64,000 nt of DNA from Neostapfia colusana (GCA_030760725.1 JASWHV010000018.1:23468273-23532272), one strand, 5' to 3'; counted from the first letter of the stretch, positions 32,265 to 45,500 are shown. The notes: generated by a model not told the origin, from the letters alone. Numbers and translations are program-made.

Positions 32265-33060
32265 GGGGGACCACTGAGCAGTTCCGGACCTCCGCCCCCA
32301 CAGCTGGGCCGAGCTCTGAGGCCAGCCCTCGCCCTCCTTTCAGAGGCGAGCGCTGATGCCGGACATCACGCCCTTCGCTGGCCTGAGCTCCGATGACTTC
32401 CGGACTCCGCCTCCACAGCCAGGCCGAGCTCCGAGGCCAGCCCTCGCCCTCCTTTCAGAGGCGTGCGCTGATGCCGGACCTCACGCCCTTCGCTGGCCTG
32501 AGCTCCGATGACTTCCGGACTCCGCCTCCACAGCCAGGCCGAGCTCCGAGGCCAGCCCTCACCCTCCTTTCAGATGCGAGCGCTGATGCCGGACCTCACG
32601 CCCTTCGCTGGCCTGAGCTCCGATGACTTCCGGACTCCGCCCCCATAGCTGGGCCGAGCTCCGGGGCCAGCCCTCGCCCTCCTTTCAGAGGCGAGCGCTG
32701 ATGCCGGACCTCACGCCCTTCGCTGGCCTGAGCTCCGATGACCTCCGGACCTCACGCCCTTCGCTGGCCTGAGCCCCGATGACTTCTGGACTCCGCCCCC
32801 ATAGCTGGGCCGAGCTCCGAGGCCAGCCCTCGCCCTCCTTTCAGAGGCGAGCGCTGACGCCGGACCTCACGCCCTTCGCTGGCCTGAGCTCCGATGACTT
32901 CCGGACTCCGCCTCCACAGCCAGACCGAGCTCCGAGGCCAGCCCTCGCCCTCCTTTCAGAGGTGAGCGCTGATGCCGGACCTCACGCCCTTCGCTGGCCT
33001 GAGCTCTGATGACTTCCGGACCTCCGCCCCCACAGCCGGGCCGAGCTCCGATGCCAGGCT
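32265..33060 (+). repeat. Tandem repeat, about 115-bp unit, near the X2 3' end
   Basis: CACGCCCTTCGCTGGCCTGA recurs at about 115-bp spacing (32370, 32486, 32601, 32716, 32872, 32987, with one short extra partial unit near 32756). Each unit carries GAGCTCCGATGACTTCCGGA, GGCCGAGCTCCGAGG and CTCCTTTCAGAGG. X5 has the same repeat with fewer units. Open frames through it are low complexity and are not called as genes. Confidence 0.85.
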
Positions 33061-33186
33061 GTACACCGAAGCCGTCAAGACCCTGCCAGCACAGGGAGTA
33101 CTCAATACAAGAAAGTGCACGGATCAGAAGAGACGAAGGTCCCACCTCGGGCTCGCTATCTCCCTAGAGATGGGCCTGCGGGCCAC

Positions 33187-34305
33187 TGTCGGTACCCTCG
33201 ATATGGGGTACCCCCGCGCACAGGGGAAAATGTCTAAGGATCTCGCCCTTCTCCGCAGGGAGAGCTCCGAAGGCGCCACGCATCCAGCGGGGCCAGACCT
33301 CCCTCTCCTCAGAGGAGAGCTCCGGGCCCACCACGTGGCATACAGAAGCCGGACCTCCCCCTCCGCGGGAGAGAGGTCCGAAGGTGCCGCGTGTCCGGAG
33401 AGGCCGGACCTCCCTCTCCTCAGAGAGGAGCTCCGGGCTCGCCGCGTGGCCAACAGAAGCCGAACCTCCCCCTCCGCGGGGAGAGGTCCGAAGGCTCCAC
33501 GTGTCCTGCGGGGCCGGACCCCCCTCTCTTCTGAGGAGGGCTCCGGGCCCACCACGTGGCCAGCAGAACGGCGCTGCCTGCCCCCGAGCGATAGGCAGCG
33601 GGCGTAAAGACGCCCCATACCTTGCCCGTACAAGGTATTCAAGGCCCGCGCCTTCCCAAGACGCGGAGCACGCCTCTGTCAGGTGCCGTTACGCCCAGTT
33701 GCATCACAGACTGGCGCGCAGTGTCAGAGGCTGCCAGCCAATAAACGCAGCGACAAGACATCCCATGCCGCCCCCCGCCGTCGTCATCCACTACAACTAG
33801 CATGCGGCATGGGCAGAGCTACAAGACGAAGACTCAGAAGCCTTCGGCAGAGACAACTACCGGCATAACTGCAGATACGGTAGATATCAGTCAATGTCAC
33901 CGGGACCACCTGTCGGGTCCCGGCCCCCCTTGTAAGCCACCCGAGTCTTGGACTATAAAAGGCTCGGGTAGGCGACGTTAGCAGGGGTTCGTACTCTAGC
34001 CATCCGCACCCCTGGGTTCGGACTCTGCAACTAATACGCTAGCCATACACTCCCAAGCTGTAACTCACCCCCAAGCTCAGGACTCCGGCCCTGAGCAGCA
34101 AGCAATACAGCGAGCTCCATAGCTCGCCGTGGACGTAGGGTTTTATGCTCCAGCGGCCTGAACCACGTAAAACTCACCGCGTCAAGCTCTTACTAACTCG
34201 TCCATCCGCGCAAGCTCTCCGCAAGGGACTAGCCCCACCAAAAAAAGAACCTCCGCGGGCTGCCCAGTGCAGGCCCGGGGGAAGTGTCGATCGAACACTT
34301 CGACA
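33187..34305 (+). repeat. X2 3' LTR (1119 bp)
   Basis: Partner of 4328-5445. Preceded by the family 3' tract GATGGGCCTGCGGGCCAC and followed by X1 sequence starting with the TSD gcaat. TATA box at 33954-33960. Confidence 0.92.
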
Positions 34306-35203
34306 GCAATCATGAGAGCTCCAGCTCCAGTGATGACGAGCACCGGAAGATGCTCTACGTCATCTTTGGCGGGTCCGCTGACCCCCCGTCTCGACAGCGG
34401 CTAAGGCCTTGAGCCGAGCGGTAGCGTCGGTGGCTCCCCTCCCGAGTGCAGCACCGCACCTCGGGTGGATGGGAACCCCCATCAGCTTTGATGCCACCGA
34501 CTGCCCCAGGAACATGGCTGGGGCCGGCGAACTACCGCTCTTGGTGGCCCCCACCATCGCCAACGTGAGGATGTACCACGTTTTGGCGGATGGCGGGGCT
34601 GGACTGAACCTCATCAGTCACGCAGCTTTCCAGAAGCTGCAGATCCTGATGGCCAAGCTCACCCCATCGAGCCCGTTCTCAGGGGTAGGGCTGGGACAGG
34701 TCATTCCCTACGGCCACACCAGCCTCCCAGTGACCTTAGGGGCACCGGACAGCTATCGGACAGAGTACATTCTGTTCGACGTGGCCGAGATCGAACTCCC
34801 CTTCAACGCCATGATTGGCAGGCCAGCCCTGTACCGGTTCATGGCAGTAGCCCACTACGGCTACCTTGTCTTGAAGATGCCTACACCAACAGGCGTCCTC
34901 AAGGTTCGTGGAGACCGTACTGCCACAGTGTTAGCCTTGGAAAAGCTCCAAGCGATTACAACAGCTAGAGCACCAACCCCAGGCCGTGCAGAACCAGGCC
35001 GGCTCCACCCAAGTGCACGCCACCGTGCCTCTACCACAGCACCCCATGTGCAACCCCTCGACGAGGACAATGTCCCCTTGAGGCTCATCCGAATCAGCGC
35101 CGATGCCACCCAGACCACCCGGGTAGCCGGGGGCCTGGATAGCAGATAGGAGGGCGCGCTCGTTACCTCCTTCTGGCACAATGCCGATGTGCTGCATGAC
35201 AGC
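34306..35203 (+). pseudogene. X1 Gag end and aspartic protease
   Basis: It resumes X1 after X2. 34306-34400 matches the Gag C-terminus (SSSSSDDEHRKM in one frame). 34409-35149 is an open protease frame with VLADGGAGLNLIS (Asp at about residue 61) and NAMIGRPALYRFMAVAHYGYL. After the stop, TNADVLHDS-like linker sequence leads towards RT. X4 is inserted after acagc (35199-35203). The X3 protease (7985-8737) is its close paralogue. As part of a frameshifted Gag-Pol it is presumably not expressed. Confidence 0.8.
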
Positions 35204-36303
35204 TGTCGGTACCTAAGATATGGGGTACCCCCGCGCACAGGGTGAAATGCCTAAGGTGCTCGCCCTTCTCCGCAGGGAGAGCTCCGAAGGCGCCACGCGT
35301 CTGGCGGGGCCGGACCTCCCTCTCCTCAGAGGGAGAGCTCCGGGCCTGCCACGTGGCATACAGAAGCCGGACCTCCCCCTCCGCGGGAGAGGGGTCTGAA
35401 GACACCACGCGTCCAGCGGGGCCGGACCTCCCTCTCCTCAGAGGTGAGCTCCGGGCCCGCCACGTGGCATGCAGAAGCCGGACCTCCCCCTCCGCGGGAG
35501 AGAGGTCCGAAGGCGCCACGCGTCCAGCGGGGCCGGACCTCCCTCTCCTCAGAGAAGAGCTCCGGACCCGCCACGTGGCTGGATGAACGGTGATGCCTGC
35601 CCCCGAGCGGTAGGCAGCGGGCGTAAAGGCGCCCCTCACCTTGCCCGTACAAGGTATTCAAGGCCCGCGTCTTCCCAAGACGCGGAAACGCGGAGCACGC
35701 GCCTGTCAGGTGCCGTTGCGCCCAGTCGCATCACAGACTGGCGCGCGGTGTCAGAACCTGTCAGGTAATAAACGCCGCGACAAGACATCCCATGCCGCCT
35801 GCGCCGTCATCAACCACTATGACTAGTGCGCGGCATGGGCAGGGCGGCAAAATGAAGACTCAGAAGCCTTTGACCAGAGGCAACCACCGGCGTAACTACA
35901 GATACGGTAGATAATAGACAATCTTCCCGGGACCACCTGTCGGGTCCCGGCTTCCCTTGTAAGCCGCCCGAGCCTTGGACTATAAAAGGCTCGGGTAGGC
36001 GTCGATAGCAGGGGTTCGCATTCTGCAACTCATACGCTAGCCATACACTCTCAAGCTGTAACTCACCCCCAAGCTCAGGCCCCCGGCCCTGAGCAGCAAG
36101 CAATACAGCGAGCTCCATAGCTCGCCGTGGACGTAGGGTTTTACGCTCTGGCGGCCTGAACCACGTAAAACTTCCCGTGTCAAGCTCTCACTAACTCGTC
36201 CATCCGCGCAAGCTCTCCGCTAGGAACTAGCCCCTCCGAAAAAAGAACCTCCGCGGGCTGCCCAGTGCAGGCCCGGGAGAAGTGTCGATGGCACACTTCG
36301 ACA
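35204..36303 (+). repeat. X4 5' LTR
   Basis: Three minisatellite units with perfect GCCACGTGGC at 35348, 35459 and 35570, spaced 111 bp. TATA box at 35981-35987. Followed by the PBS TTTGGCGCGCCAGGTAGGGG (36304-36323). Confidence 0.95.
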
Positions 36304-36324
36304 TTTGGCGCGCCAGGTAGGGGG
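36304..36324 (+). promoter_or_regulatory. PBS of X4
   Basis: TTTGGCGCGCCAGGTAGGGG immediately after the LTR, the consensus form in the window. The tRNA is not identified. Confidence 0.8.
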
Positions 36325-36360
36325 CTTTTCCCCTAGCGCGACGAGTTTCTGCCGACAAAG

Positions 36361-36987
36361 ATGACCAAGCTCCCTTCAGCGGCAAACTCTCCCCCACCGC
36401 ATTCACGGCGAACCGTGACCAGCGGGGAGTACATGTCGACTCACTCAGGACGGAGTGTGTCGGCACAAGCGGGTAGCCAGCAGCCGACTCCGGCAACACC
36501 GACTCCAGCTATGCAGGCCCCGACCAGCGTGAGGTCTTCTGCCGCGCTGAGCGTACACCATGGAGGTGCTCTAGCTGCAACAAGAGTGCTGCTGCGCAAC
36601 CCACCTGCAGGGGATGCGCCCCATTCAGCGACCCAGCAATGGGTCCGCGAGGTGGACCGCCTCGTCGTCGCCGCCGCGAACCCTCGGTTTCGGCGAGGGC
36701 GGCGCCCGGGGCAACCGACTGTGTCTCTGACGCGCACACCCACGGTTGACGAGCTAACGGCGGATTCCAGCTCCTCCAGGCTCCTGTCGACGGACCTGCG
36801 AAGGGAACTGGAACGGTGCCACTTGGGGCAGGACGCCCGGGTGTACCTCGAGCGACGTCGAGAAAGGCGTCGCAACCATGAGGCAGGCGACAGCATGTCG
36901 TCGGCCTCGACGCAACCAGAAGGGCAGGCCTTCGCCATGCGAGCCCCGCCTCAGGCATATGCTGCGCAACATATGCCACCACCATAT
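36361..36987 (+). pseudogene. gag: X4 gag, N-terminal part (interrupted by T2)
   Basis: 209 uninterrupted codons from MTKLPSAANSPP to the T2 insertion. They continue in the same frame at 51170, so before T2 arrived X4 had an intact 551-aa Gag. It has an Ala/Pro-rich N-terminus, a basic region (NPRFRRGRRPGQ) and the LERCHLGQDARVYLERRRER segment seen in all copies. It lacks the 616-bp duplication of X2, X3 and X5. Confidence 0.9.
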
Positions 36988-39900
36988 TGTAAAAGTCTCA
37001 AAAATGTGTATGAATAAAAACTATGGTTTGAGTTCATATGTGTGGCAATGACAGGAAAAATGGGACTTGCTAAAACTTTTCTTCATGCAAAGTAATACAT
37101 GGATGAACATCCAACATGAGGTTCACCTTTTTATTTAAAAATGTTGAACCAATAAGGAGTTAAATACCTCTTTGCATGTAAGTTTAAAATTCAGATTTGA
37201 AATTCAAAGTTCACACATATGGTGACCCAAAAACTTTGAATTAACATGCAGCCATATAGTTGAGTTTTTAGGGAAAAGGTTATCACCAACTTTTCAATTG
37301 TAGGGTGGGCTCAAAGGAGAGCTAAAGTGAGGAAATTGCAAATTCTAAACCAAATTCAGATTTAGTCTTGCAAATTCAAACTAAATTTGAAGAATTCAAA
37401 TTCTAGCCCACCTTTTTAAAATTTAGCATTTTGGGGAGTGAAAAGATCAGCTTGAGAAGATATTTGCTGAAGAAATGGGGGGTGGGACCCACAGGTCATA
37501 GAGCTAAAGGAGGAGACTTACTCCCTAAGTATTGCTCTCGGTGGGGACTTTTCCCGAGCAGCTCGCGAGCGCCACCGAGCAGCTTGCCGGTGACAGCTCC
37601 TGCTGCCGGTTTCCATGCGCTGGCGCCCTGGGGTCGGTCCTGGCCGCACCCCCAACGTGATAACGTGCTCCCCCGGCCGAAGCAAAGCACAATTGCTTTC
37701 TCCTCCTCGCAAACAAACCAAGAGCAGAGCACCTCGTCGGCGCTGCTCCACTGCCCCTGTCTCCCGGCCAGACCAGCGCCTCTCCGACAGGCTCAAGAGG
37801 TCACAGAGGTGCGCCAGGAGGTACTGATCCTCATCCCGTCGTCCTCTTGCTCTCCCCCGACGCCGGCTCGCCGGAATTCGAGTTTTGGCGCCGGTGCACG
37901 TATAAAACAGCATGTGTTTAATTCGGGAAATTCTCCCAAACCGATTGATCACACCTCCTACAATTCAAACCACAGCAACTAGATGCCCTAGCGCCCTCCC
38001 ACGCCGAAAACCAAAGGAAACCGGCCCTCCTAGGCCCCGGGCGACGAGAAATCATCGCCGGCGGCCAAAACATCCATGGTCCACGGTGAGGACTAGGTTG
38101 CAGCCACTTCCTGCATGATCTGATCCCCGTTCCATGTTCCTAGAGCCATAGGGATGCTGTAGGACATCATAGCTCGCCGGGAGATGCCTTGGACACGCTG
38201 GAACGCGTCCATGTCGAGCTCCCGAGCCGCCCCACCGGTGCCGACCCACCTACAGCCGTTTTCATGCGGGGAAACCTTGCCCGGCAGCTGCGCCACGTTC
38301 CCAGGAGCATGTAGGGCGAAACCGGAGCTCATTTGGTGGAGAAATGAGGGAGAACGAGCCATGCCAAGTTTTCTGCTGGTGTGCACCGCGGGCTCTGGCG
38401 GGAGGTTGAAGAAGCACCTGACCCGTGGGCCCCACGCGCGACTGTGCTGTTTAAAATCAAACAGAGAGTTGTGCAAACTTGTAAAATGCATAACTTGGTG
38501 TAGGAAGCTCCAAAAATAGTGAGATAAATTTTGTTGGATTCCTTTAAGAGAGTACTATCCAGAGGTACAACCCAATTTGTATGAAACGAATTATTTAATT
38601 CTGGAAAATTCTTGGAAGGTTTTCTGAAAAAGAATTATAGAGGGAGTTTGGTTTATCCAAAAATACCCAAATTTTGCCAGAATATTCTTTAGCATATTGT
38701 TGACCTCATAGCAAATTTTCAGCTCATTTGAAGATCATTTGAGTAGGGATTTGCTAAAAACAATCTGCTGTGTTCATAAGAGTCCAGAAACATTTTCAGA
38801 AAATGTTTCCCACTTCAAAAATCTGTTCTGAGCAATCCATAGCTCCAAAAATCATAGGAAAATTTAGGCAAGCTCTATGGGACATACTTGGAATTGTAGT
38901 TCACTTAGTTGGGCATGAAAATGCACATTACTACAGAATTAATTCTATTGAGTACAAATGCTTAAAGAATTGTTCTGGGAGAACTACCCAAGTAAAAGGG
39001 CTGAATTTTGGACCAGATGACTCTCATGTGATCAAAAACTCACATGTAAATTATAAGCCCAAGATGAGTCCTGGAACTCCCTGTTCTTATTCTCCATACT
39101 TATGTATAAGGGAAAAATACATAAGAGATATTGTGAGAATTATGGGGGACACAATATGACTCCACATTAGCTGCAATTTGGCAAGCTAAATCCTTAGGTA
39201 GTATAGAACCTGCTGTAAAAGTTTTGAGGCCATTGGAGTTCTTGTTCTCCAGTTGCACTCAAATCCTTTCAGCTTATCTATTATGTTCATTAGAGAAAAG
39301 GGTTAGTGTATAGCTAAGGGCCTTAAGGTCAAATTAGTTTAATTCTGTTCTTTGCACAACAGAGGCAAACCAAGCCATGCTTGGCTTTTCCACACAACCT
39401 CTGTTCTTAAGAAAGTAATTCTATAACTTCTTTCCATTACATCCCATGAAACATATGCATATGCATCTCAATAGGAACCACAACGAAGGGGACTCAAAGG
39501 AGTGATTCATTGAAGTGGATCAAGCTCCGGAGAGTCAAGGGTGGATCTGCAAGGATACTAACTGCTTATATACGACTACCCTGCAAAACAGGCAAGCTCC
39601 GGTTTGCATTTAACAGCTGTTAAGTTTTTATTTTGTACTCACTTTCGGTCAAGATATGAACTGTGCATTAGGTATAGTGATTGATACTCCTCTTGCATAG
39701 CCAAATGACCCATGGAGTATTGGGTAGGTGTCTTTCACCGTGTAGAACTGCCATGCTTAAGTACGGTTCGGTAGAAGTCGAGTGGTGAGATGCTACTCGC
39801 AGATTTAGGAACAACAGGGGCATACGGGATTGGTTCGTAATTAAATTAGCAAGTTAAAATTGAGACCGGAAGGTTGTAGGAGCAGCAGGACATAGGGGCC

Positions 39901-41033
39901 TGGGTGCTGTAGACCTGTCCGTGTCGGTCAAGGACCGATCCGTATGCGGCCCTGTTGAACAAGTTTGAGTTGTGTACCGGACTCATGCTGGCTATATGGG
40001 ACCCAGTAAACCGATGTACCTCGGGAAGCTGTCGTTGGGACTTTTCGGGTCGCCTCAGGCGGACGGCCGGTGTGCAGTATGTGGGGAATATTCTCATGAC
40101 ATCTCACGTCGGAAGGTGCACCATGAGAGTAGCTACTGTACGGGGCGACTTGATCGATTCAGCGGGGGTGAAACGGGGGAAAGGCTGCCACGTACGACGT
40201 CAGTGATGGTTGTTGTAGGCAACGTCGAGTACGGGCGTACGTGTCGTGTAGTCCGGGTGTTATTGATTCGAATCACCGTCGCTCGCGGAATGGACCGAGC
40301 ATACTTGTTCTCACAGTCGTGACGTAGTAAGAACTTGCATAAGAAAGGAACTAATCATATTGATGTGAAGTATTATACTAGTGTTGTATTGGATCTCGAT
40401 GAATAGGCTAGTGCAAACTCGATTCTTTTATGCCATGAGCAATTTACATCGGGGGAAAGCGTTTCTTGTTTGATTGTGGACTCCCGATGTAGCGTGCCCA
40501 GGGTTACTTAAAATGCTGCAATTAATACCTGAAAGTAAGGATTCACTTTTAGGCGAGTTAATTATGCTTATGCCATCCTATGTTAGGTTCATAACCTCAC
40601 TTAGAGTTTCATGTTTAGGGAGACGGTTAAGTCTTGCTGAGCGTTATGCTCACGGATGCTATCCGAGTTGTTTTGCAGGTAATTGACTAGCTGATTATGA
40701 GAAGGGGTGCCGATGAGACTCGGGAACCTCCGAGTGCTTACTCTAAGAGCATCCTCGCCGCTGCAGATTGTCTTCGTGTTGCTAGTAAGAAACGTCCGCG
40801 GGCTGGACCGTTTCTTTGTTGCTAGTTTAGATATGAGTCGTGAGAGTGATAGTCTTCCGCTGTAGTTTACTCTGATATACTTATTTGTAAAACAATCTTG
40901 TACGCTTCCGCAAACTATTTATGTAATATGATGTATGTTCATCGACCCGTGTGCTGTTGGGTGCCGCATAACACGGCACCACCCGACGAGGTCCCGTGGG
41001 GCCGTCTCAGCGTGGCATCTGAGCGCTGTCACA
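36988..41033 (+). repeat. T2 5' LTR (4046 bp)
   Basis: TGTAAAAGTC to GCTGTCACA. TATAAAA at 37901-37907 follows GTGCACG and lies about 910 bp into the LTR. The repeated small open frames (for example 37431-37982) are present in both LTRs and are not supported as genes. The long remainder is AT-rich and then moderately GC-rich, with no feature I recognise. Confidence 0.97.
37901..37907 (+). promoter_or_regulatory. TATA box of the T2 5' LTR
   Basis: TATAAAA, duplicated in the 3' LTR at 48032-48038. This is the best core-promoter candidate in the LTR. Confidence 0.6.
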
Positions 41034-41036
41034 ACA

Positions 41037-41052
41037 TGGTATCAGAGCCGCG
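41037..41052 (+). promoter_or_regulatory. PBS of T2 (initiator tRNA-Met)
   Basis: TGGTATCAGAGCCGCG, three bases after the 5' LTR end; the first 13 bases are the usual plant iMet-tRNA complement. Confidence 0.92.
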
Positions 41053-42584
41053 TTGGGAACAGAACACGGGTTGAGCATCATATTATGTCAAAAACTTAGG
41101 ATACGGTGAGATAACGGTACTAGGCCCACATAAGGACTACTATTAGCATATTATGAAGGTGGCAAGCTAACCTATTTGTTATGTCGGAAAATCGTGCATC
41201 TCGGGACGTTTATGTCTTGGGGGGTGCACGTATGCGCTGTCCACCAGTGCGCACAAGCTGAAGGGTGGAGCCTCACGGGTGGCAGGTAACCCGACCCGCT
41301 TTAGTATCCTCTACGACTCTTCATGTCGTTTGGGGTATTCGAGCAACGTCTTCCCTGGCGTGCGTGGTGCAATTTGGGAGACCCCGTCACGTGGTCAGTA
41401 ACGTGAACACGTAGCTCAAGGCGTGTTTGGCTTGAGAACACCTGGGCGAGTGATGACGGCCGGGTGTACAAACTGTTCTGGATACCGGGTTCGGTGTGCC
41501 GCCGAACCTGATGATTGAGTGTGTTTTATGTAGGTACTAACCACGAAAAACCTTAGTGCGTGTAGAACACGTTTACGAGTGATCGTTTTAGTGCCACCTA
41601 ATGATACGTGTATGCCGGTGTAATCCGGTTAGGTTTTTCTTTGGTGAGGCAACGTAGTACCGTCATATGTCTTACGGTGCATCGTCACCGTACTACACTG
41701 GATAATATTCTTACCTATGAAGAAATCGTTCATGACTAACTTTCAAACTAAAAATGGATGTGATAAAGCACATATTAGTTACTGAACTCTTCATTTGAAC
41801 TAAGTTTCAAAGAAGAGAATTACTAGGCTTCTTTTGATCTAAAAAACAGAGTGCTCTGTTCTGGCAGAAGTTTTGCCGAACTTTCACAGAGCGTAACTCT
41901 GATTAGTTTGACCCAATGGAGGTGTTTGATACGGTTCTGGAAAGTTTATTAAGTGCTCTACAACTTTTCTGTAGAACTCCAGAGCCAAATCCGACACCAA
42001 CTTGGTTGAACGTCCAGATGAATGCAAACTGTTCAGAAAACAGAGCAGATGCAAACTTCTCTGGATGTTTCGGTAAATTGGTCATAACAATCTGTAGAAA
42101 ATTTTATAAGGGTCATGTAATACACCGTTGGAAAGGTTATGAAACTTACAACGATTTTGTAGTTCATAGTTTGTTCAGAATTGTACCCCAGTTGTATGTA
42201 AAACTGTGATGAAAACAGCCACATACAAAGGAGGTGCTGGCAAATTTTAGCCAGAAATTCTGTCAACTTTGAACAATCCTAACTTTTGTTCCAGAAATGA
42301 TCTAGGGGCATGTGAGTACTCGTTGAAAATATACTGAAGTTAACTTTAACTTTGGTATTCAACTTGAGTTATGAAAATGCTAGTAACTGGATCAAATTCT
42401 GGGTTAAGTACTGAAAGGTCTGTTTTGTACCGAATGAGGGACTGGATATGTTGGCTTTAGAAAGATGTGTAAACATGAAATTTTGTTATGCTTTCATAAA
42501 GTTTTAGCATGTTCATGTTTTACATACTTTCACATACTGCTGAGATCATGTTTTGACTCCCCTCAAAAATTATCTTTGTGCAGT
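41053..42584 (+). other. T2 untranslated leader
   Basis: About 1.5 kb between PBS and gag with no frame longer than about 100 codons and no counterpart of the T1 extra ORF. It ends TTATCTTTGTGCAG just before the gag ATG, which resembles a splice acceptor, so a leader intron is conceivable but unproven. Confidence 0.6.
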
Positions 42585-45500
42585 ATGGTGCGTACTCATT
42601 CTCCGAGTAGGGTTGATAGTTCTCGTCAAGAAGATGATGACTCGACTCCACCACGGGCACCGCCATCAACGGTATGGGCGGATGTCATGGCTCAGATGGT
42701 CGAGTCAAGTCAAGAGAACACAAGACTACTTCAAGCCTTGGTACAACAGGGCTTACTCCAGCGTGCACAACAGGACGTTCCACTTCGGAACGCCTACTTG
42801 GATTTCTTGGCGACACAACCGCCAATCTTCACGGAAGCCCATGAACCAGTGGAAGCTGATCAGTGGCTTCGAGTTATGGAGTCGAAGTTTGGAGTGTTTG
42901 AGTGCGACGAGTATCAGAAGACATCATTTGCAGCTCAACAGCTCCATGGAGCCGCCGGAAATTGGTGGTTCGCTTATCTTGCCACTGTTCCGGAAGGTCA
43001 TCAAGTGGAATGGACGGAATTTCGTGAAGCATTCCGTGCTCGTCACATTCCTATGGGTTTTATCAAGGCCCAACAGCAAGAATTCAGAAACTTGAAGCAG
43101 GGGGACATGAGTGTCCTCGATTATGTCCGAAGATTCAACCTTCTGGCACAATATGCTCCTGCTTATGCGACGAGCGAAGCTGCAATGTGTGACTACTTCT
43201 TCTATGGCTTGAGTGCCATACTAAAAGAGAAGTTAGCTTTGTTCAATCAAGGCAGTTACACCGAGTTGATCAGTGCTGCTCTGCTGCAAGAACAAGCGAC
43301 ACTTGAGTGTCAAGCAGAGAAGAGGGACCGGGAGGATGTGCAAGAAGACACAACAATCGTTCCTCGTAAATACCGTGTGGTGTATCACACACCATCCGAT
43401 GAGATATGGCAAGCACCAGGGAGATCAACTCCGTACAGATTTCCTGCTCAAGAATCTTATCTTGAAGCAGCGCCATTACCGCAGCAACGAATGATACCTG
43501 TTGCATCATTGCTGCAGCCAAGTGCCTCAACTTCTCAACCACAAGTCAACGAAGAACCGGGGAAACCTCCGTGTTCTTATTGCCACCGTTTTGGGCATTT
43601 TAGGCAGGAATGCCGGGAGAAGTTGGTAAACACCAGACAGCCATCATCATCAGGTGGTATGCCGCCACCTGCTCCAGTCAACATAACAGCATTGCAATCC
43701 GGGAGTGTGCAACATCTTGCGATTGAGGATGTCCCGGAGGGAGCACCGGTGTTAGCGGGCATGTTTACTCTCAAGGACGTGCCCGTATTGGTACTTTTTG
43801 ATTCAGGTGCAACCCACAATTTTATCAGCAAAACATGCGTGGATCAGCACCAATTATCCACCAATACTCCCACAACGAGTTTTCTCATACGTTCACCGGG
43901 AGGAAATATCTCTGCCAATCAGATTGTGTCCCGAGCAGCTTTGTGTTTGGGCGGAAAAATATACCCAACATCGCTGATTATGTTGGATAGGCAGAAGATA
44001 GACATTATATTGGGGATGTCTTGGTTAAATCGTCACGGTGCCGTTCTCAATATTGGTGACCGGACTGTCCAGATTGACTCGCCGATTCACGGACAGCACA
44101 CGCTGTTTTTAGACAGCGAAGATACAGATATGGTAGAGGCCTACCACACGGAAGCGCTGAAGATTGAAGATATTCCGGTGGTACGTGATTATCCCGACGT
44201 ATTTCCCGATGACTTACCGGGCATGCCGCCCGAACGGGACGTCGAGTTCAAAATTGAACTGGCGCCGGGAACGACGCCTATTTCACGAAGGCCTTACAAG
44301 ATGGCACCTAACGAGCTAGCAGAGTTGAAGGAGCAACTGAATGAACTCATGAGCAAGGGTTTCATACGACCAAGTTCTTCACCTTGGGGTTGCTCAGCGC
44401 TGTTCGTTAAGAAGAAGGACAAAACACTACGGCTATGTGTTGATTACCGTCCTCTCAATGCTGTCACAATAAAGAACAAGTATCCTTTGCCCCGCATTGA
44501 CATCCTGTTTGATCAACTTGTGGGTGCAAAGGTATTTTCGAAGATGGATCTTCGGTCGGGCTATCATCAAATCAAGATCCGACCGGAGGACATACCGAAG
44601 ACAGCTTTCTCGACGAGATACGGACTCTACGAGTACCTCGTCATGTCATTTGGATTAACCAACGCTCCGGCACACTTCATGTATTTGATGAATTCTGTGT
44701 TCATGCCGGAGTTAGACAAGTTCGTCGTGGTATTCATCGACGATATATTGGTTTACTCCAAATCTGAAGAAGAGCATGCTGAACATCTGTGCATTGTGCT
44801 ACAACGGTTGCGGGAGCACCAGTTATATGCCAAGTTCAGCAAGTGCGAGTTCTGGATCGATCAAGTGCCTTTCCTAGGCCATATTATTTCAGCAGAAGGT
44901 ATCGCCGTGGACCCCAGCAAGATTGAACAAGTGCTGAAGTGGGAATCTCCCAAATCAGTCCACGAGGTCCGAAGTTTCCTAGGTTTAGCAGGATATTATC
45001 GGAGGTTTATTCCGAGCTTCTCAAAGATTGCTAAACCAATGACGGAGCTGCTGAAGAAGGGCACTAAATACATGTGGAATGCAGCATGTGAAGCCGCATT
45101 CAAAACTTTGGTGAAACATCTCACAACGGCTCCAGTTCTTGCTCAGCCGGACACGACGAAGCCATTTGATGTATACTGCGATGCATCCGGCATCGGTCTC
45201 GGCTGCGTTCTGATGCAAGAAGGGCGTGTAGTCGCCTATGGGTCTCGTCAACTGCGAAACCACGAGCAGAATTATCCAACTCACGATCTTGAGCTTGCTG
45301 CTGTGGTGTTGGCGTTAAAGATGTGGAGGCATTATCTACTGGGTAATCTTGTTCACCTCTACACCGACCATAAGAGCCTGAAGTATATCTTCACGCAGAA
45401 GGAGCTGAATATGAGACAACGGAGATGGTTGGAGCTCATAAAAGATTATGAAATAGAGATCCACTATCACCCGGGAAAAGCCAACGTGGTTGCCGACGCG

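Larger units (their letters stand above)
4328..34305 (+). mobile_element. X2: non-autonomous Tat-lineage element nested in X1
   Basis: The LTRs at 4328-5445 and 33187-34305 (1118 and 1119 bp) flank a PBS and an internal region split by X3. The TSD is gaaat (4323-4327) versus gcaat (34306-34310), one mismatch. The X1 gag reads across the site (AGGCAGTGCG...CATGAGAGC), supporting the boundary. The internal region has gag with a 616-bp duplication, then a direct gag to RNase H fusion lacking protease and RT, an integrase remnant and a 115-bp tandem repeat tail. It shares this layout with X5. Confidence 0.88.

Noticed and set aside
37431..37982. A 183-aa open frame repeated at 47562-48113, and other 60-130 aa frames in the T2 LTRs
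   Set aside because: They lie inside LTRs whose two copies are almost identical, have no recognisable domain and overlap on both strands. Duplication reflects the LTR pair and not conservation.
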